Assembly: GCA_036676295.1 (NCBI GenBank)
Contig: JAKFDE010000027.1
Location: 338,955 to 402,954 of the forward strand
DNA length: 64,000 nucleotides
Direction of reading: 5' to 3'
Source of the DNA: UBA4416 sp036676295
Lineage (GTDB): Bacteria; Bacteroidota; Bacteroidia; B-17B0; Aurantibacillaceae
Shown piece after piece: positions 19,411-26,710 of the stretch (position 1 is the first letter of the stretch; every line of letters starts with the position of its first letter). Made by a program: the position numbers and the translations under genes. Below the pieces are notes generated by a model, which saw only the letters and a list, made by a program, of their open reading frames with translations, was not told the origin of the DNA and made no database searches.

Positions 19411-19560
19411 TTATTCCACTTGCTTTCCATTTTTCATTTCAAATAATTCTATTTGAACTTTTAACATAACTAAAGCGGCTAAACTCAATTGCTCTAAATT
19501 TTCCTTCGTGGCTTTTGGATCATTTTCCAAAATGAACTTAATCAAGTCTTCCTTATTCAT
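19411..19560 (-). CDS. Small hypothetical protein, 49 aa, downstream of the Crp/Fnr gene
   Basis: An ATG at 19560 opens a 49-codon frame ending at TAA 19411-19413. It begins MNKEDLIKFILENDPKATKE and continues NLEQLSLAALVMLKV, with a charged C-terminus EMKNGKQVE. It looks like a two-helix amphipathic mini-protein without signal or membrane segment. It starts 20 bases after the stop of the Crp/Fnr gene on the same strand, so it is probably co-transcribed. The helical, acid/base-balanced composition is that of a folded peptide rather than random sequence, but conservation cannot be judged here. Confidence 0.55.
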   Translation of the reverse strand: MNKEDLIKFILENDPKATKENLEQLSLAALVMLKVQIELFEMKNGKQVE

Positions 19561-19580
19561 AACCATTTATTTATATCATT

Positions 19581-20276
19581 CTACATTTCATTTACCATAT
19601 TTAATAAGACACGGTATTTTACTATAAGTATTTTTGTTCCTTGGGTTGTTATTATTTTTTCATCTTTAAATATGCGCAGCATACGCACTAATGTTTCTTT
19701 GGCAGTCCCAACAAATCCTGCAAAGTCATCACGACTGATTGAAATAAAAACGGGTTTTATCGAATCTTCATTACGTTGATAAACCTGGTTTAATATCAAT
19801 AAGCTTAAAGCCACTCTTTCTTTTACACTATATTGGGAAAAGGTGGTCATTTTATTTATCCACACAGAAAACTCCATTGACAAGTTTTCTAATAATTTTT
19901 GAGCAAGTGTAGATGATTTGTTGAGAGTAGATAAAAACAATTCTTTTGGTATAAACGAAACGATAACATTATCCATGGCAACAGCCGATACAGGATGTGG
20001 TTGATTAGCTAATAAAGGTCTGTACCCAAAGTAATCTCCTTTTTTGTATATGTACACAATGCTTTGCTTTCCTTCACTGTTAGATTGAAATATTTTTACT
20101 TTCCCCTTTTTTAAAACATACACACCCTTTGAATAACTTTTTTCATTAAAAAGGTACTCTCCCTTCATATACTCCTTACGTATTAATTTTCCCTTTATCA
20201 ATTGTCTTTCATCATAAGAAAGGCAATCAAAAAGAGAAGTTGATGTAAGGTGGTATTTATCAATAGTAAACTCCAT
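19581..20276 (-). CDS. Crp/Fnr-family transcriptional regulator
   Basis: Cyclic-nucleotide-binding-like beta barrel (about 15-125; GEYLFNEKSYSKGVYVLKKG, KKGDYFGYRPLL), long dimerisation helix, and a Crp-type helix-turn-helix (about 150-231; ISISRDDFAGFVGTAKETLVRML). In the recognition helix E194 and R198 align with the Glu and Arg of Fnr, and V197 stands where Fnr has Ser. No N-terminal Cys cluster is present (only C18), so it is not an Fe-S Fnr; effector unknown. The Fnr-type residues fit the TTGAC-N4-GTCAA palindrome 35-48 bp upstream of its own start and a second copy at 20564. It probably regulates itself and the trehalose operon. Confidence 0.9.
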   Translation of the reverse strand: MEFTIDKYHLTSTSLFDCLSYDERQLIKGKLIRKEYMKGEYLFNEKSYSKGVYVLKKGKVKIFQSNSEGKQSIVYIYKKGDYFGYRPLLANQPHPVSAVAMDNVIVSFIPKELFLSTLNKSSTLAQKLLENLSMEFSVWINKMTTFSQYSVKERVALSLLILNQVYQRNEDSIKPVFISISRDDFAGFVGTAKETLVRMLRIFKDEKIITTQGTKILIVKYRVLLNMVNEM

Positions 20277-20310
20277 ATGATAAGTATATTATTATTTAAC
20301 AAAAACAAAA

Positions 20311-20324
20311 TTGACAATTGTCAA
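20311..20324. promoter_or_regulatory. FNR-type operator, site 1
   Basis: A perfect palindrome TTGACAATTGTCAA (extended by AATT flanks to 18 bp, 20309-20326). The half-sites TTGAC spaced by four bases are the Fnr-family arrangement. It lies 34 bp upstream of the Crp/Fnr start codon (minus strand) and about 43 bp upstream of the likely start of a plus-strand transcript ending at 20425. Confidence 0.75.
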
Positions 20325-20346
20325 TTTAAAACATAAAAAAAGAATT

Positions 20347-20354
20347 TAGCTTTG
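20347..20354 (+). promoter_or_regulatory. -7 promoter element of the candidate small RNA
   Basis: TAGCTTTG, a full match to TAnnTTTG, on the plus strand. A start about 6 bases downstream (near 20360) would place FNR site 1 at about -42, the usual class II activator position. No -33 TTTG at the usual distance is evident, as expected for an activator-dependent promoter. Confidence 0.5.
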
Positions 20355-20359
20355 AAAAG

Positions 20360-20425
20360 ATATACTTTTCAGTTCCATATGTTCAGAGCCTGTTAGTGAA
20401 GCAACGCATTAGCAGGCTTTTTTAT
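20360..20425 (+). ncRNA. Candidate FNR-activated small RNA, about 65 nt
   Basis: Inferred from three things seen: FNR site 1 (20311-20324), a -7 element at 20347-20354 and an intrinsic terminator at 20387-20425 pointing to the plus strand. There is no plus-strand protein gene upstream for more than 1 kb and no open frame between promoter and terminator, so the terminator needs another explanation. The 5' part (about 20360-20386) is single-stranded and pyrimidine-rich in places, which would suit base-pairing with a target. The logic is like FnrS of enterobacteria, without sequence similarity that I can see. Confidence 0.4.
20387..20425 (+). terminator. Intrinsic terminator with no upstream protein gene
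   Basis: Stem AGCCTGTTAGTG (20387-20398) pairs with CATTAGCAGGCT (20407-20418) over 12 positions with two G-T pairs, followed by TTTTTTATTTT. There is no T run on the minus side, so it acts on plus-strand transcripts. Confidence 0.8.
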
Positions 20426-20563
20426 TTTACATTTTTAAGTTAGCAAATAGCTAATCCGAAAGCCGGATCAAAAACAAAAAAAATGTTAATTCTAATTTAT
20501 TAAACACTTCGAATGCTTTATATACAAGTGAAATATAACACTTTACTTTTTATAGAATATACA

Positions 20564-20577
20564 TTGACAATTATCAA
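20564..20577. promoter_or_regulatory. FNR-type operator, site 2
   Basis: TTGACAATTATCAA, identical to site 1 except one base in the right half. It lies 77 bp upstream of the 36-codon membrane peptide and 260 bp upstream of the GNAT-nitrilase gene. A weak -7-like AATATTTG follows at 20592-20599. Confidence 0.7.
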
Positions 20578-20653
20578 TGAACTTTTATTGAAATATTTGG
20601 ATCTTGTGTGTGGATGTTGATTACATGTATGCCGCGTTCATAAAATAAAATTA

Positions 20654-20764
20654 ATGAAGTATTTTGAATTAATTGGAATTGTTGCATTGATTGCAACGTT
20701 TATTACAGCCACTACCGTGTTTCTTGTTTGGTTGTATATAAAAAGAAAAAACAGGCAGAAATAG
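20654..20764 (+). CDS. Small single-span membrane peptide, 36 aa
   Basis: An ATG at 20654 opens 36 codons ending in TAG at 20762-20764. The peptide starts MKYFELIGIVALIATFITA and continues TTVFLVWLYIKRKNRQK: one hydrophobic span of about 24 residues with a basic C-terminal tail, so the C-terminus should stay in the cytoplasm. It sits between FNR site 2 and the GNAT-nitrilase gene, 72 bases before the latter, and is probably the first gene of that transcript. Small spans like this often stabilise larger membrane complexes, but no partner is known. Confidence 0.5.
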   Translation: MKYFELIGIVALIATFITATTVFLVWLYIKRKNRQK

Positions 20765-20836
20765 ATTTACATTTTTGTCGTAACACTCATAATACTCTTA
20801 GAGTAACCTAATTGCTTAACTAATAATAATTGAAAT

Positions 20837-22384
20837 ATGGAAGCAGTTGATATAATTAAGAAAATAAAACTCAGGAAAATCAAGAAGGAAGACTATTCTC
20901 AGATTATTGATATTCAGAAAAAAGTTTTTCCGGGCATGAAACCCTGGAGCGAAAAACAATTTAATAATCTTTTAAATTACTTTTCAGAAGGTCAATTTTG
21001 TATTCAGTATGGAAAAAAAATCATAGCTTCTTCAAGCAGTCTGATCATAAATTTTGATGATTATTCTGAAACCTCTTCCTGGAATGAGTTAACAGATAGT
21101 GGTAATATTACCAACCATAATAAATATGGCGATACCTTATACGGGATGGAGATAATGGTTGACCCTGAATATCAGGGAATGAAATTATCACGTAGATTAT
21201 ACGATGCCAGAAAAGACCTTGCAAAAAAATATAATTTAAAAAGAATTATGATAGGCGGAAGGCTTCCTAATTTTCATAAATATAATTCAACGCTTTCAAT
21301 TGACCAGTTTGTAGAAAAAGTAATAAACCGTAGTATATATGATCCTGTTTTAACAGCACAGCTTTCAAATGGATTCTCATTAAGAAGGGTTTTGCCTGAT
21401 TACTTGCCTAGTGATATAGAATCCTGCGGATACGCAACCTTATTGGAGTGGATAAATTATAATTACCATTCTAAACAATATGAAAAAACATTACCATCTC
21501 CATATGTAAGAGTCAGTGCTATACAGTACCAGATGCGGGCAATTAATTCGTTTGAAGAATTTGAAAAGTACTGTGAGTTTTTTGTCGATACTGCTTCTGA
21601 TTACAGAAGTGATTTTGTTGTATTTCCTGAAAAAATAACCTTACAATTAATGTCATTCTTACCAAAAAAGAAACCCGGTGAAGCGATCAGACAATTGGGC
21701 AAATACACTGAACAATACGAAAAATTGTTTATCAGATTAGCCATTAAGTACAATGTTAATATCATTGCCGGCACTCATTTTATTGTTGAAAATGATAATT
21801 TATTCAATGTTTCATATTTATTTAGAAGAGATGGGACATTTGATAAACAATACAAGATCCATATTACACCACATGAAAAAAAATGGTGGGGAGTACAAAG
21901 TGGAAATAAAATAAAAGTATTTAATACCGATAAAGGCAAGATTGCCATTTTAATTGGATATGATGTTGAGTTTCCGGAATTAGCAAGAATTGCAGTAAGT
22001 AAGGGTGCAAAGATGATATTTGTACCGTTCGATACGGATGATAGAAGAGGTTATTTGAGAGTCCGTTATTGTTCTCAGGCAAGGGCAATTGAAAATCAGA
22101 TATATGTTATAATAACCGGCTGTGTAGGTAACTTACCGGAAGTTGAAAATTTAGATGTTCATTTTTCGCAATCTGCCATATTTACACCATCGGATGTCGA
22201 ATTCCACAGAGAAGGCATCGCTTCAGAAGCAACTCAAAATACAGAAATGCTCATTTACCAGGATTTGGATTTGAATATGTTAAAACGTAACAGGGAAATG
22301 GGTTCAGTTCAAACATGGAATGACAGAGCACAAGGTTTCTACAAATTAACCTATGAAGAAGATAATGAAACAAAGGAAGTTTAA
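20837..22384 (+). CDS. Fused GNAT acetyltransferase / nitrilase-superfamily protein with a Cys-to-Gly active site
   Basis: The N-terminal GNAT domain (about 10-190) has the acetyl-CoA strand-helix YGMEIMVDPEYQGMKLSRRLYD. The C-terminal carbon-nitrogen hydrolase domain (about 225-500) keeps the catalytic Glu (VVFPE, E265) and Lys (DKQYKIHITPHE, K340). The nucleophile position reads IAILIGYDVEFPEL, with Gly374 (GGA) where active members have Cys in a CYD motif. The fold and flanking residues are intact, so loss of hydrolysis with retained binding is likely, unless another residue acts. The gene is 27 bases upstream of the trehalose synthase gene and downstream of FNR site 2. Related fused proteins with Cys are known as uncharacterised amidohydrolases. 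Confidence 0.88.
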   Translation: MEAVDIIKKIKLRKIKKEDYSQIIDIQKKVFPGMKPWSEKQFNNLLNYFSEGQFCIQYGKKIIASSSSLIINFDDYSETSSWNELTDSGNITNHNKYGDTLYGMEIMVDPEYQGMKLSRRLYDARKDLAKKYNLKRIMIGGRLPNFHKYNSTLSIDQFVEKVINRSIYDPVLTAQLSNGFSLRRVLPDYLPSDIESCGYATLLEWINYNYHSKQYEKTLPSPYVRVSAIQYQMRAINSFEEFEKYCEFFVDTASDYRSDFVVFPEKITLQLMSFLPKKKPGEAIRQLGKYTEQYEKLFIRLAIKYNVNIIAGTHFIVENDNLFNVSYLFRRDGTFDKQYKIHITPHEKKWWGVQSGNKIKVFNTDKGKIAILIGYDVEFPELARIAVSKGAKMIFVPFDTDDRRGYLRVRYCSQARAIENQIYVIITGCVGNLPEVENLDVHFSQSAIFTPSDVEFHREGIASEATQNTEMLIYQDLDLNMLKRNREMGSVQTWNDRAQGFYKLTYEEDNETKEV

Positions 22385-22410
22385 TTTCAAATGAATTAAA
22401 TATTGAAAGT

Positions 22411-24669
22411 ATGAATGGAAATAAAATTATACTAGTATCAAACAGATTGCCTTTTCAGGTTGTAGAAAAAAGTGGGAAAGTTTCACTATCTCAAAGTAAT
22501 GGAGGCTTAGTTTCTAGTATGCTGTCTTATTTTCAAAAAACCGGATCTGACAAATCTCAAAATCAATTTACCGAAAAAGCTTGTTGGGTTGGAACCTCAG
22601 ATATACCAGAGTTCAAATTCCAATCTTTAATTAATGAAAAAAAAATTGAATGTGATAGTTTTGAACTAGCTCCAATACATTTATCTGAATTGACAATGGA
22701 AAACTATTACAATGGTTTTTGTAATGATGTTATTTGGCCTTTATTTCATTATTTTCCATCTTATGTAAAATACGATGCTGACTATTTTGAACACTATATA
22801 CAGGCAAATAAACGCTTTTGTGATAAGATCATTCAAATATACCGGCCTGGCGATTTAATTTGGATACATGATTATCATTTGATGTTACTACCCGAAATGT
22901 TAAGAAAAGCAATTCCGGACGCCTCAATTGGTTTTTTCCTTCATATACCTTTTCCTTCCTTTGAATTATTTCGTGTGTTGCCAAATAATTGGCGTACAGA
23001 AATATTGAATGGGCTATTAGGTGCTGATTTAATAGGATTTCATACAAATGATTACATGCAACATTTTCTAAAATCTGTGCAACAAATTTTAGGCTATGAT
23101 AATCAACTCAGACAAATTACTGTTAATGGCAGAGCCATTTTAGTAGACTCATTTCCAATAAGTATTGATTTTAATAAATTCCATTCTTCCACTAATAACC
23201 CTGAGGTGGTTGCAGAAAAAAATAAAATCAAAAAGAAAATGGAAGGCAGGCAGGTAATTGTGTCTGTTGATAGACTTGATTATGCTAAAGCTATAACAAA
23301 TAGATTGGAAAGTTTTGATCTATTCCTAGAAAACAATCCATCTTATAAAGAAAAGGTAACTTATGTTTTAGTTGTTGTGCCTTCGCGGGACATTATTAAA
23401 AAATACAAAGAAAACAAACGTGATATTGAGCGGCTTATTAGCAGTATAAATGGAAAGCATGGCAACATTGATTGGACACCAATTGTATACCAGTATAAAT
23501 CAATTGATTTTACTCAATTAACAGGTCTTTATTTTGCCGCCGATGTAGCTTTAATAACACCTTTACGAGATGGAATGAATCTGGTAGCAAAAGAATTCGT
23601 TAGTACAAGAATAGGCAAACGTGGTGTTTTAATATTAAGTGAAACAGCTGGAGCCGCATCAGAATTAAACGAAGCAATTATTGTTAATCCAACAGACAGA
23701 CAACAAATAGCTAATGCCATATTAAAAGCATTAACTATGCCTGTAGAAGAGCAAATGGGAAGAAATGAAATAATGCAAAACAGAATTAAAAACTATGATA
23801 TTGTTAAATGGGTTGAAGATTTTGTAACACAATTATCTGCACAAAAAATAAGACAGAATAATTTAAAAATAAAGGAAGTTACTTTAATAATAGAACAAAC
23901 TATAATTAGCAAATATAAAACATCCAATAAGCGTTTGATATTACTTGATTATGACGGTACACTGACGCCTTTTTCAAAACTTCCCGACCAAGCATCACCC
24001 TCTTTAGAATTAATGAATTTACTTGCCGGTTTAGTTGAAGATGAACGCAATGAAGTGGTTTTGATAAGTGGTCGTCCAAAAAAAATCCTGGATTCATGGT
24101 TTTCAAACACATCCATTACTATAATTGCAGAGCATGGCGGATTTTGCAAATTCAAAGAAGAAGAATGGATTCAAATAATTCCTACAATTATTGATTGGAA
24201 ATCCTCTCTGTATTCAATATTTAATTTCTACTGTTCAAGATGTGCCGGCACTTTTATAGAAGAAAAAGAACTTTCACTGGCATGGCATTACAGAAATGCA
24301 GAAAAAGAATTGGGTTTACTTCGGTCAAGAGAACTTATAAATGAATTAAAAGAATTATCTATTTCAATGAATTTTCAAATTCTTGACGGAAATATGGTAA
24401 TTGAAGCAAGAGCAAATGGAGTTAACAAAGGTTTTGCAACACAATTACTGCTAAATAAAGAAAAATACGATTTTATTTTGGCAATAGGAGATGACGTAAC
24501 AGATGAAGATATGTTTAAGGTCATTCCTGAAAATGGTTTTTCTGTTAAAGTTGGGCTTACACAAACTCAAGCTCAATACAACTTTAAACACCAGAGGAAT
24601 GTAATTGATTTTTTACAAAAAATCTGTTTATTATCCTGTAACCTTGAGAATCAAGTATACTTAGAATAA
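22411..24669 (+). CDS. Bifunctional trehalose-6-phosphate synthase/phosphatase (OtsA-OtsB fusion)
   Basis: Makes trehalose from UDP-glucose and glucose-6-phosphate in two steps. The GT20 synthase (about 1-470) shows NRLPFQV, NGGLVSSM, WVGTSD, WIHDYHLMLLP, GFFLHIPFPSFE, DRLDYAKAI and LRDGMNLVAKEF. The HAD phosphatase (about 500-740) shows LLDYDGTLTPF (nucleophile D513, acid D515), ISGRPKKIL, AEHGG, KGFATQLLL and GDDVTDEDMF. All catalytic motifs are present in both halves, so it should be a complete pathway in one chain. It is co-directional with the GNAT-nitrilase gene (26-bp gap), which suggests a stress-protectant operon under the Crp/Fnr regulator (inference). The role is cytoplasmic. Confidence 0.95.
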   Translation: MNGNKIILVSNRLPFQVVEKSGKVSLSQSNGGLVSSMLSYFQKTGSDKSQNQFTEKACWVGTSDIPEFKFQSLINEKKIECDSFELAPIHLSELTMENYYNGFCNDVIWPLFHYFPSYVKYDADYFEHYIQANKRFCDKIIQIYRPGDLIWIHDYHLMLLPEMLRKAIPDASIGFFLHIPFPSFELFRVLPNNWRTEILNGLLGADLIGFHTNDYMQHFLKSVQQILGYDNQLRQITVNGRAILVDSFPISIDFNKFHSSTNNPEVVAEKNKIKKKMEGRQVIVSVDRLDYAKAITNRLESFDLFLENNPSYKEKVTYVLVVVPSRDIIKKYKENKRDIERLISSINGKHGNIDWTPIVYQYKSIDFTQLTGLYFAADVALITPLRDGMNLVAKEFVSTRIGKRGVLILSETAGAASELNEAIIVNPTDRQQIANAILKALTMPVEEQMGRNEIMQNRIKNYDIVKWVEDFVTQLSAQKIRQNNLKIKEVTLIIEQTIISKYKTSNKRLILLDYDGTLTPFSKLPDQASPSLELMNLLAGLVEDERNEVVLISGRPKKILDSWFSNTSITIIAEHGGFCKFKEEEWIQIIPTIIDWKSSLYSIFNFYCSRCAGTFIEEKELSLAWHYRNAEKELGLLRSRELINELKELSISMNFQILDGNMVIEARANGVNKGFATQLLLNKEKYDFILAIGDDVTDEDMFKVIPENGFSVKVGLTQTQAQYNFKHQRNVIDFLQKICLLSCNLENQVYLE

Positions 24670-24875
24670 ATATGATTTTTTTCGGGACATGTAAAAGAAT
24701 TGTTATAGAGGTGCTTAAGTACGCTGAATAATAAGAATTCTTCAACCAGAGGTGAATGTCAGTGGTTTTATCTGAGGTAACCTATACCACAATAATAAAC
24801 AAAGTGAATGAGGCCGATTTTGATGTTTAGATGTTAATCAAAAAGTTATTAGCAAGAATTTTTTATATAAAATGC
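24670..24875. other. Intergenic stretch with no recognisable gene
   Basis: About 200 bases between the trehalose gene and the bidirectional terminator. The longest frame is a 24-codon plus-strand stretch (from the ATG at about 24757), without support from codon use or neighbours. Confidence 0.4.
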
Positions 24876-24910
24876 AAAAGTCCCTAAAATCATTGATTTT
24901 AGGGACTTTT
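24876..24910. terminator. Bidirectional terminator between the trehalose operon and tRNA-Asp
   Basis: A perfect 16-bp stem (24876-24891 with 24895-24910, containing GTCCCTAAAATC and its complement) around an ATT loop. It has T-rich sequence on both sides, so it can stop the plus-strand trehalose transcript and the minus-strand tRNA transcript. Confidence 0.85.
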
Positions 24911-24912
24911 TG

Positions 24913-24986
24913 CGGTCCGGACGGGACTCGAACCCGCGACCTCCGCCGTGACAGGGCGGCATTCTAACCAGCTGAACTACCGGACC
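24913..24986 (-). tRNA. tRNA-Asp (anticodon GTC)
   Basis: Read on the minus strand, a 7-bp acceptor stem GGTCCGG/CCGGACC, a D arm with AGTTCAGCTGGTTAGA, an anticodon loop CTGTCAC giving anticodon GTC, a T arm GCGGGTTCGAGTCCCGT and discriminator G. Length 74 without encoded CCA. All arms pair by inspection. Confidence 0.96.
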
Positions 24987-25012
24987 AACACCAATCTTTC
25001 GATTTGGGATTG

Positions 25013-25042
25013 CAAAAATACATATTAATTTCTATTCGCAAA
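25013..25042 (-). promoter_or_regulatory. Putative promoter of tRNA-Asp
   Basis: On the minus strand TTTG (25042-25039), an 18-base spacer, then TATTTTTG (25020-25013), a full match to TAnnTTTG. Transcription would begin about 20 bases before the mature tRNA. Confidence 0.55.
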
Positions 25043-25242
25043 ATTTTTTTTCAAAAAAACGTCATTTTTTTCTGCTAGCTATTGACTATCAATGACCTAT
25101 TTTTCCTTGATCTTTTGCATAATTTCATTTTAAGCCAGTATTACCGATACTTCTACAACATTAGGCCAATTATTCTATCAGATCTATAGTAATTATTATA
25201 TTTTAACAGTATTGAACTTTTTATTTACTTTTGCAGCCTATT

Positions 25243-25259
25243 TTGGCACGTGGCTTGAA
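25243..25259 (+). promoter_or_regulatory. Sigma-54-like promoter upstream of lolA
   Basis: TTGGCACG-TGGC-TTGAA matches the -24/-12 consensus TTGGCACR-N4-TTGCW except for A in place of C at the -12 element, with correct spacing. It ends 31 bases before the lolA ATG. A housekeeping -7 element TACTTTTG lies just upstream at 25226-25233, so either could drive the gene. Confidence 0.4.
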
Positions 25260-25290
25260 TTCCATTGTCTGAACTTATAATATTAAAAAA

Positions 25291-25950
25291 ATGAAAAAAA
25301 TTATTGCCCTTATATCTGCGTTTACCTTTTTAACGTTAACTCACTTTGCTCAAGATCAAGACCCTAAAGCAAAAACTATTTTAGACGATTTGAGTAAAGT
25401 TACTAAGGCATATAAAACCATTTCTTCTGATTACATTTTCACTATTTTAAATAAAGAAAAAAAACAAACCGAAAAACAAACAGGTAAGGTTTTAGTAAAA
25501 GGGACTAAGTTTAAATTAGAAATTCCGGGAAACACTATTGTGTGCGATGGAAAAACCTTATGGGCACATAACAAAGATGCTAATGAAGTAACGATCAAAA
25601 GCTTTGATGCCTCTAATGAAGATCAATTAAACCCAAGTAAAATATTTACAATGTATGAATCGGGTTATAAATATAAATATGAGAAAGAGGAAAAAGTTGG
25701 TGCAGCCGTGTGCCATGTAATTACTTTATTTCCATCAGTTAAACCTGAGAAAAAGAAATTTCATACGGTTAAATTATATGTAAATAAGGCAAAGAAACAA
25801 GTGGCTAAACTGGTAATGCAAATGAAGGATGGCAGCACGCAGAGCTATGAAATAAAAACCTTTAAACCCAATGCCGAAATTGCTGATAATACCTTTGTAT
25901 TTGATTTAAAACCTTTCAAAGCAGATCAAATTACTGACGAAAGAGAGTAA
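25291..25950 (+). CDS. lolA: LolA-like outer-membrane lipoprotein carrier protein
   Basis: Periplasmic chaperone that carries lipoproteins from the LolCDE complex to the outer membrane. Seen: signal peptide (MKKIIALISAFTFLTLTHFAQ), then the LolA half-barrel pattern beginning AKTILDDLSKVTKAYKTI, a K-rich strand region with GKVLVKGTKFKLEIPGNTIVCDG, and a final strand region TFVFDLKPF. The 219-aa length is normal. Bacteroidota lack a canonical LolB, so how the cargo is received is open. It is followed after 6 bp by aroE, so the two are probably co-transcribed. A sigma-54-like and a housekeeping promoter element lie upstream. Confidence 0.88.
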   Translation: MKKIIALISAFTFLTLTHFAQDQDPKAKTILDDLSKVTKAYKTISSDYIFTILNKEKKQTEKQTGKVLVKGTKFKLEIPGNTIVCDGKTLWAHNKDANEVTIKSFDASNEDQLNPSKIFTMYESGYKYKYEKEEKVGAAVCHVITLFPSVKPEKKKFHTVKLYVNKAKKQVAKLVMQMKDGSTQSYEIKTFKPNAEIADNTFVFDLKPFKADQITDERE

Positions 25951-25956
25951 TTGGAT

Positions 25957-26700
25957 ATGAACTTAGGCTTATTAGGCAAATCGCTATCGCATTCTTTTTC
26001 TAAAGGATATTTCGAGAAAAAATTCACTGAAGAATCCAGATCAAATTATAATTATGCTAATTATGACCTGGATAATCTGGATAATTTAATTCAGATCATC
26101 ACAGAACATCGCTTAAGCGGACTCAATGTCACTAAACCCTACAAAGAGTCCGTTATTCCTTTTTTAAACGATATGGATAGTGTAGCTAAGGATATTAAAG
26201 CCGTTAATTGCATTAAGATCTCCTGGCAAAACAACGTTCCTCATTTAACAGGCTATAATACCGATTATTATGGTTTTGGACAAAGCATCAAGCCTTTTTT
26301 AGAGCCATCGCATCAAAAAGCGTTAATATTAGGCACTGGCGGTGCTTCTAAGGCCGTTTATTATGCATTGAAGAACATTGGTGTAGATGTTTATTTTGTA
26401 ACCACCGGAGAGAAGAAAACAACAAACTCTTTTTTTTATTCCGAATTGAATGAACATGTACTTAATGCCTTTAAATTAATTGTCAATTGCACACCTTTGG
26501 GCATGTATCCAAAAACAGAAGCCTTTCCGGATATTCCTTATGAGTATCTGACACCTCAACATTTAATGTATGATCTGATCTATAATCCGGAGCAAACCTT
26601 GTTTTTACAAAAAGGAAAAGAAAAAGGCGCTGTTATTATGAATGGATTAAACATGTTGAAACTTCAGGCTGATAAAGCCTGGGAGATCTGGCATTTGTAA
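25957..26700 (+). CDS. aroE: Shikimate dehydrogenase
   Basis: Reduces 3-dehydroshikimate to shikimate with NADPH in aromatic amino acid synthesis. Seen: the substrate-site opening GLLGKSLSHSFS, the catalytic Lys in GLNVTKPYK, NTDYYGF, the dinucleotide-binding loop LGTGGASKAV and the C-terminal NGLNMLKLQA. About 247 aa, slightly short compared with the enterobacterial enzyme but normal for Bacteroidota. The frame can begin at a TTG at 25951 right after the lolA stop, but the ATG at 25957 gives the typical MNLGLLGKSLSHS start. Cytoplasmic. Confidence 0.93.
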   Translation: MNLGLLGKSLSHSFSKGYFEKKFTEESRSNYNYANYDLDNLDNLIQIITEHRLSGLNVTKPYKESVIPFLNDMDSVAKDIKAVNCIKISWQNNVPHLTGYNTDYYGFGQSIKPFLEPSHQKALILGTGGASKAVYYALKNIGVDVYFVTTGEKKTTNSFFYSELNEHVLNAFKLIVNCTPLGMYPKTEAFPDIPYEYLTPQHLMYDLIYNPEQTLFLQKGKEKGAVIMNGLNMLKLQADKAWEIWHL

Positions 26701-26710
26701 AATTATTTTA

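Noticed and set aside
19581..20276. Crp/Fnr protein as a true oxygen-sensing Fe-S Fnr
   Set aside because: The N-terminal cysteine cluster is missing; only one Cys is present in the N-terminal region.
24757..24831. Short plus-strand frame with a resemblance to the end of a heavy-metal-binding domain
   Set aside because: Only 24 codons, preceded by a stop, without the CxxC motif; resemblance is likely chance.
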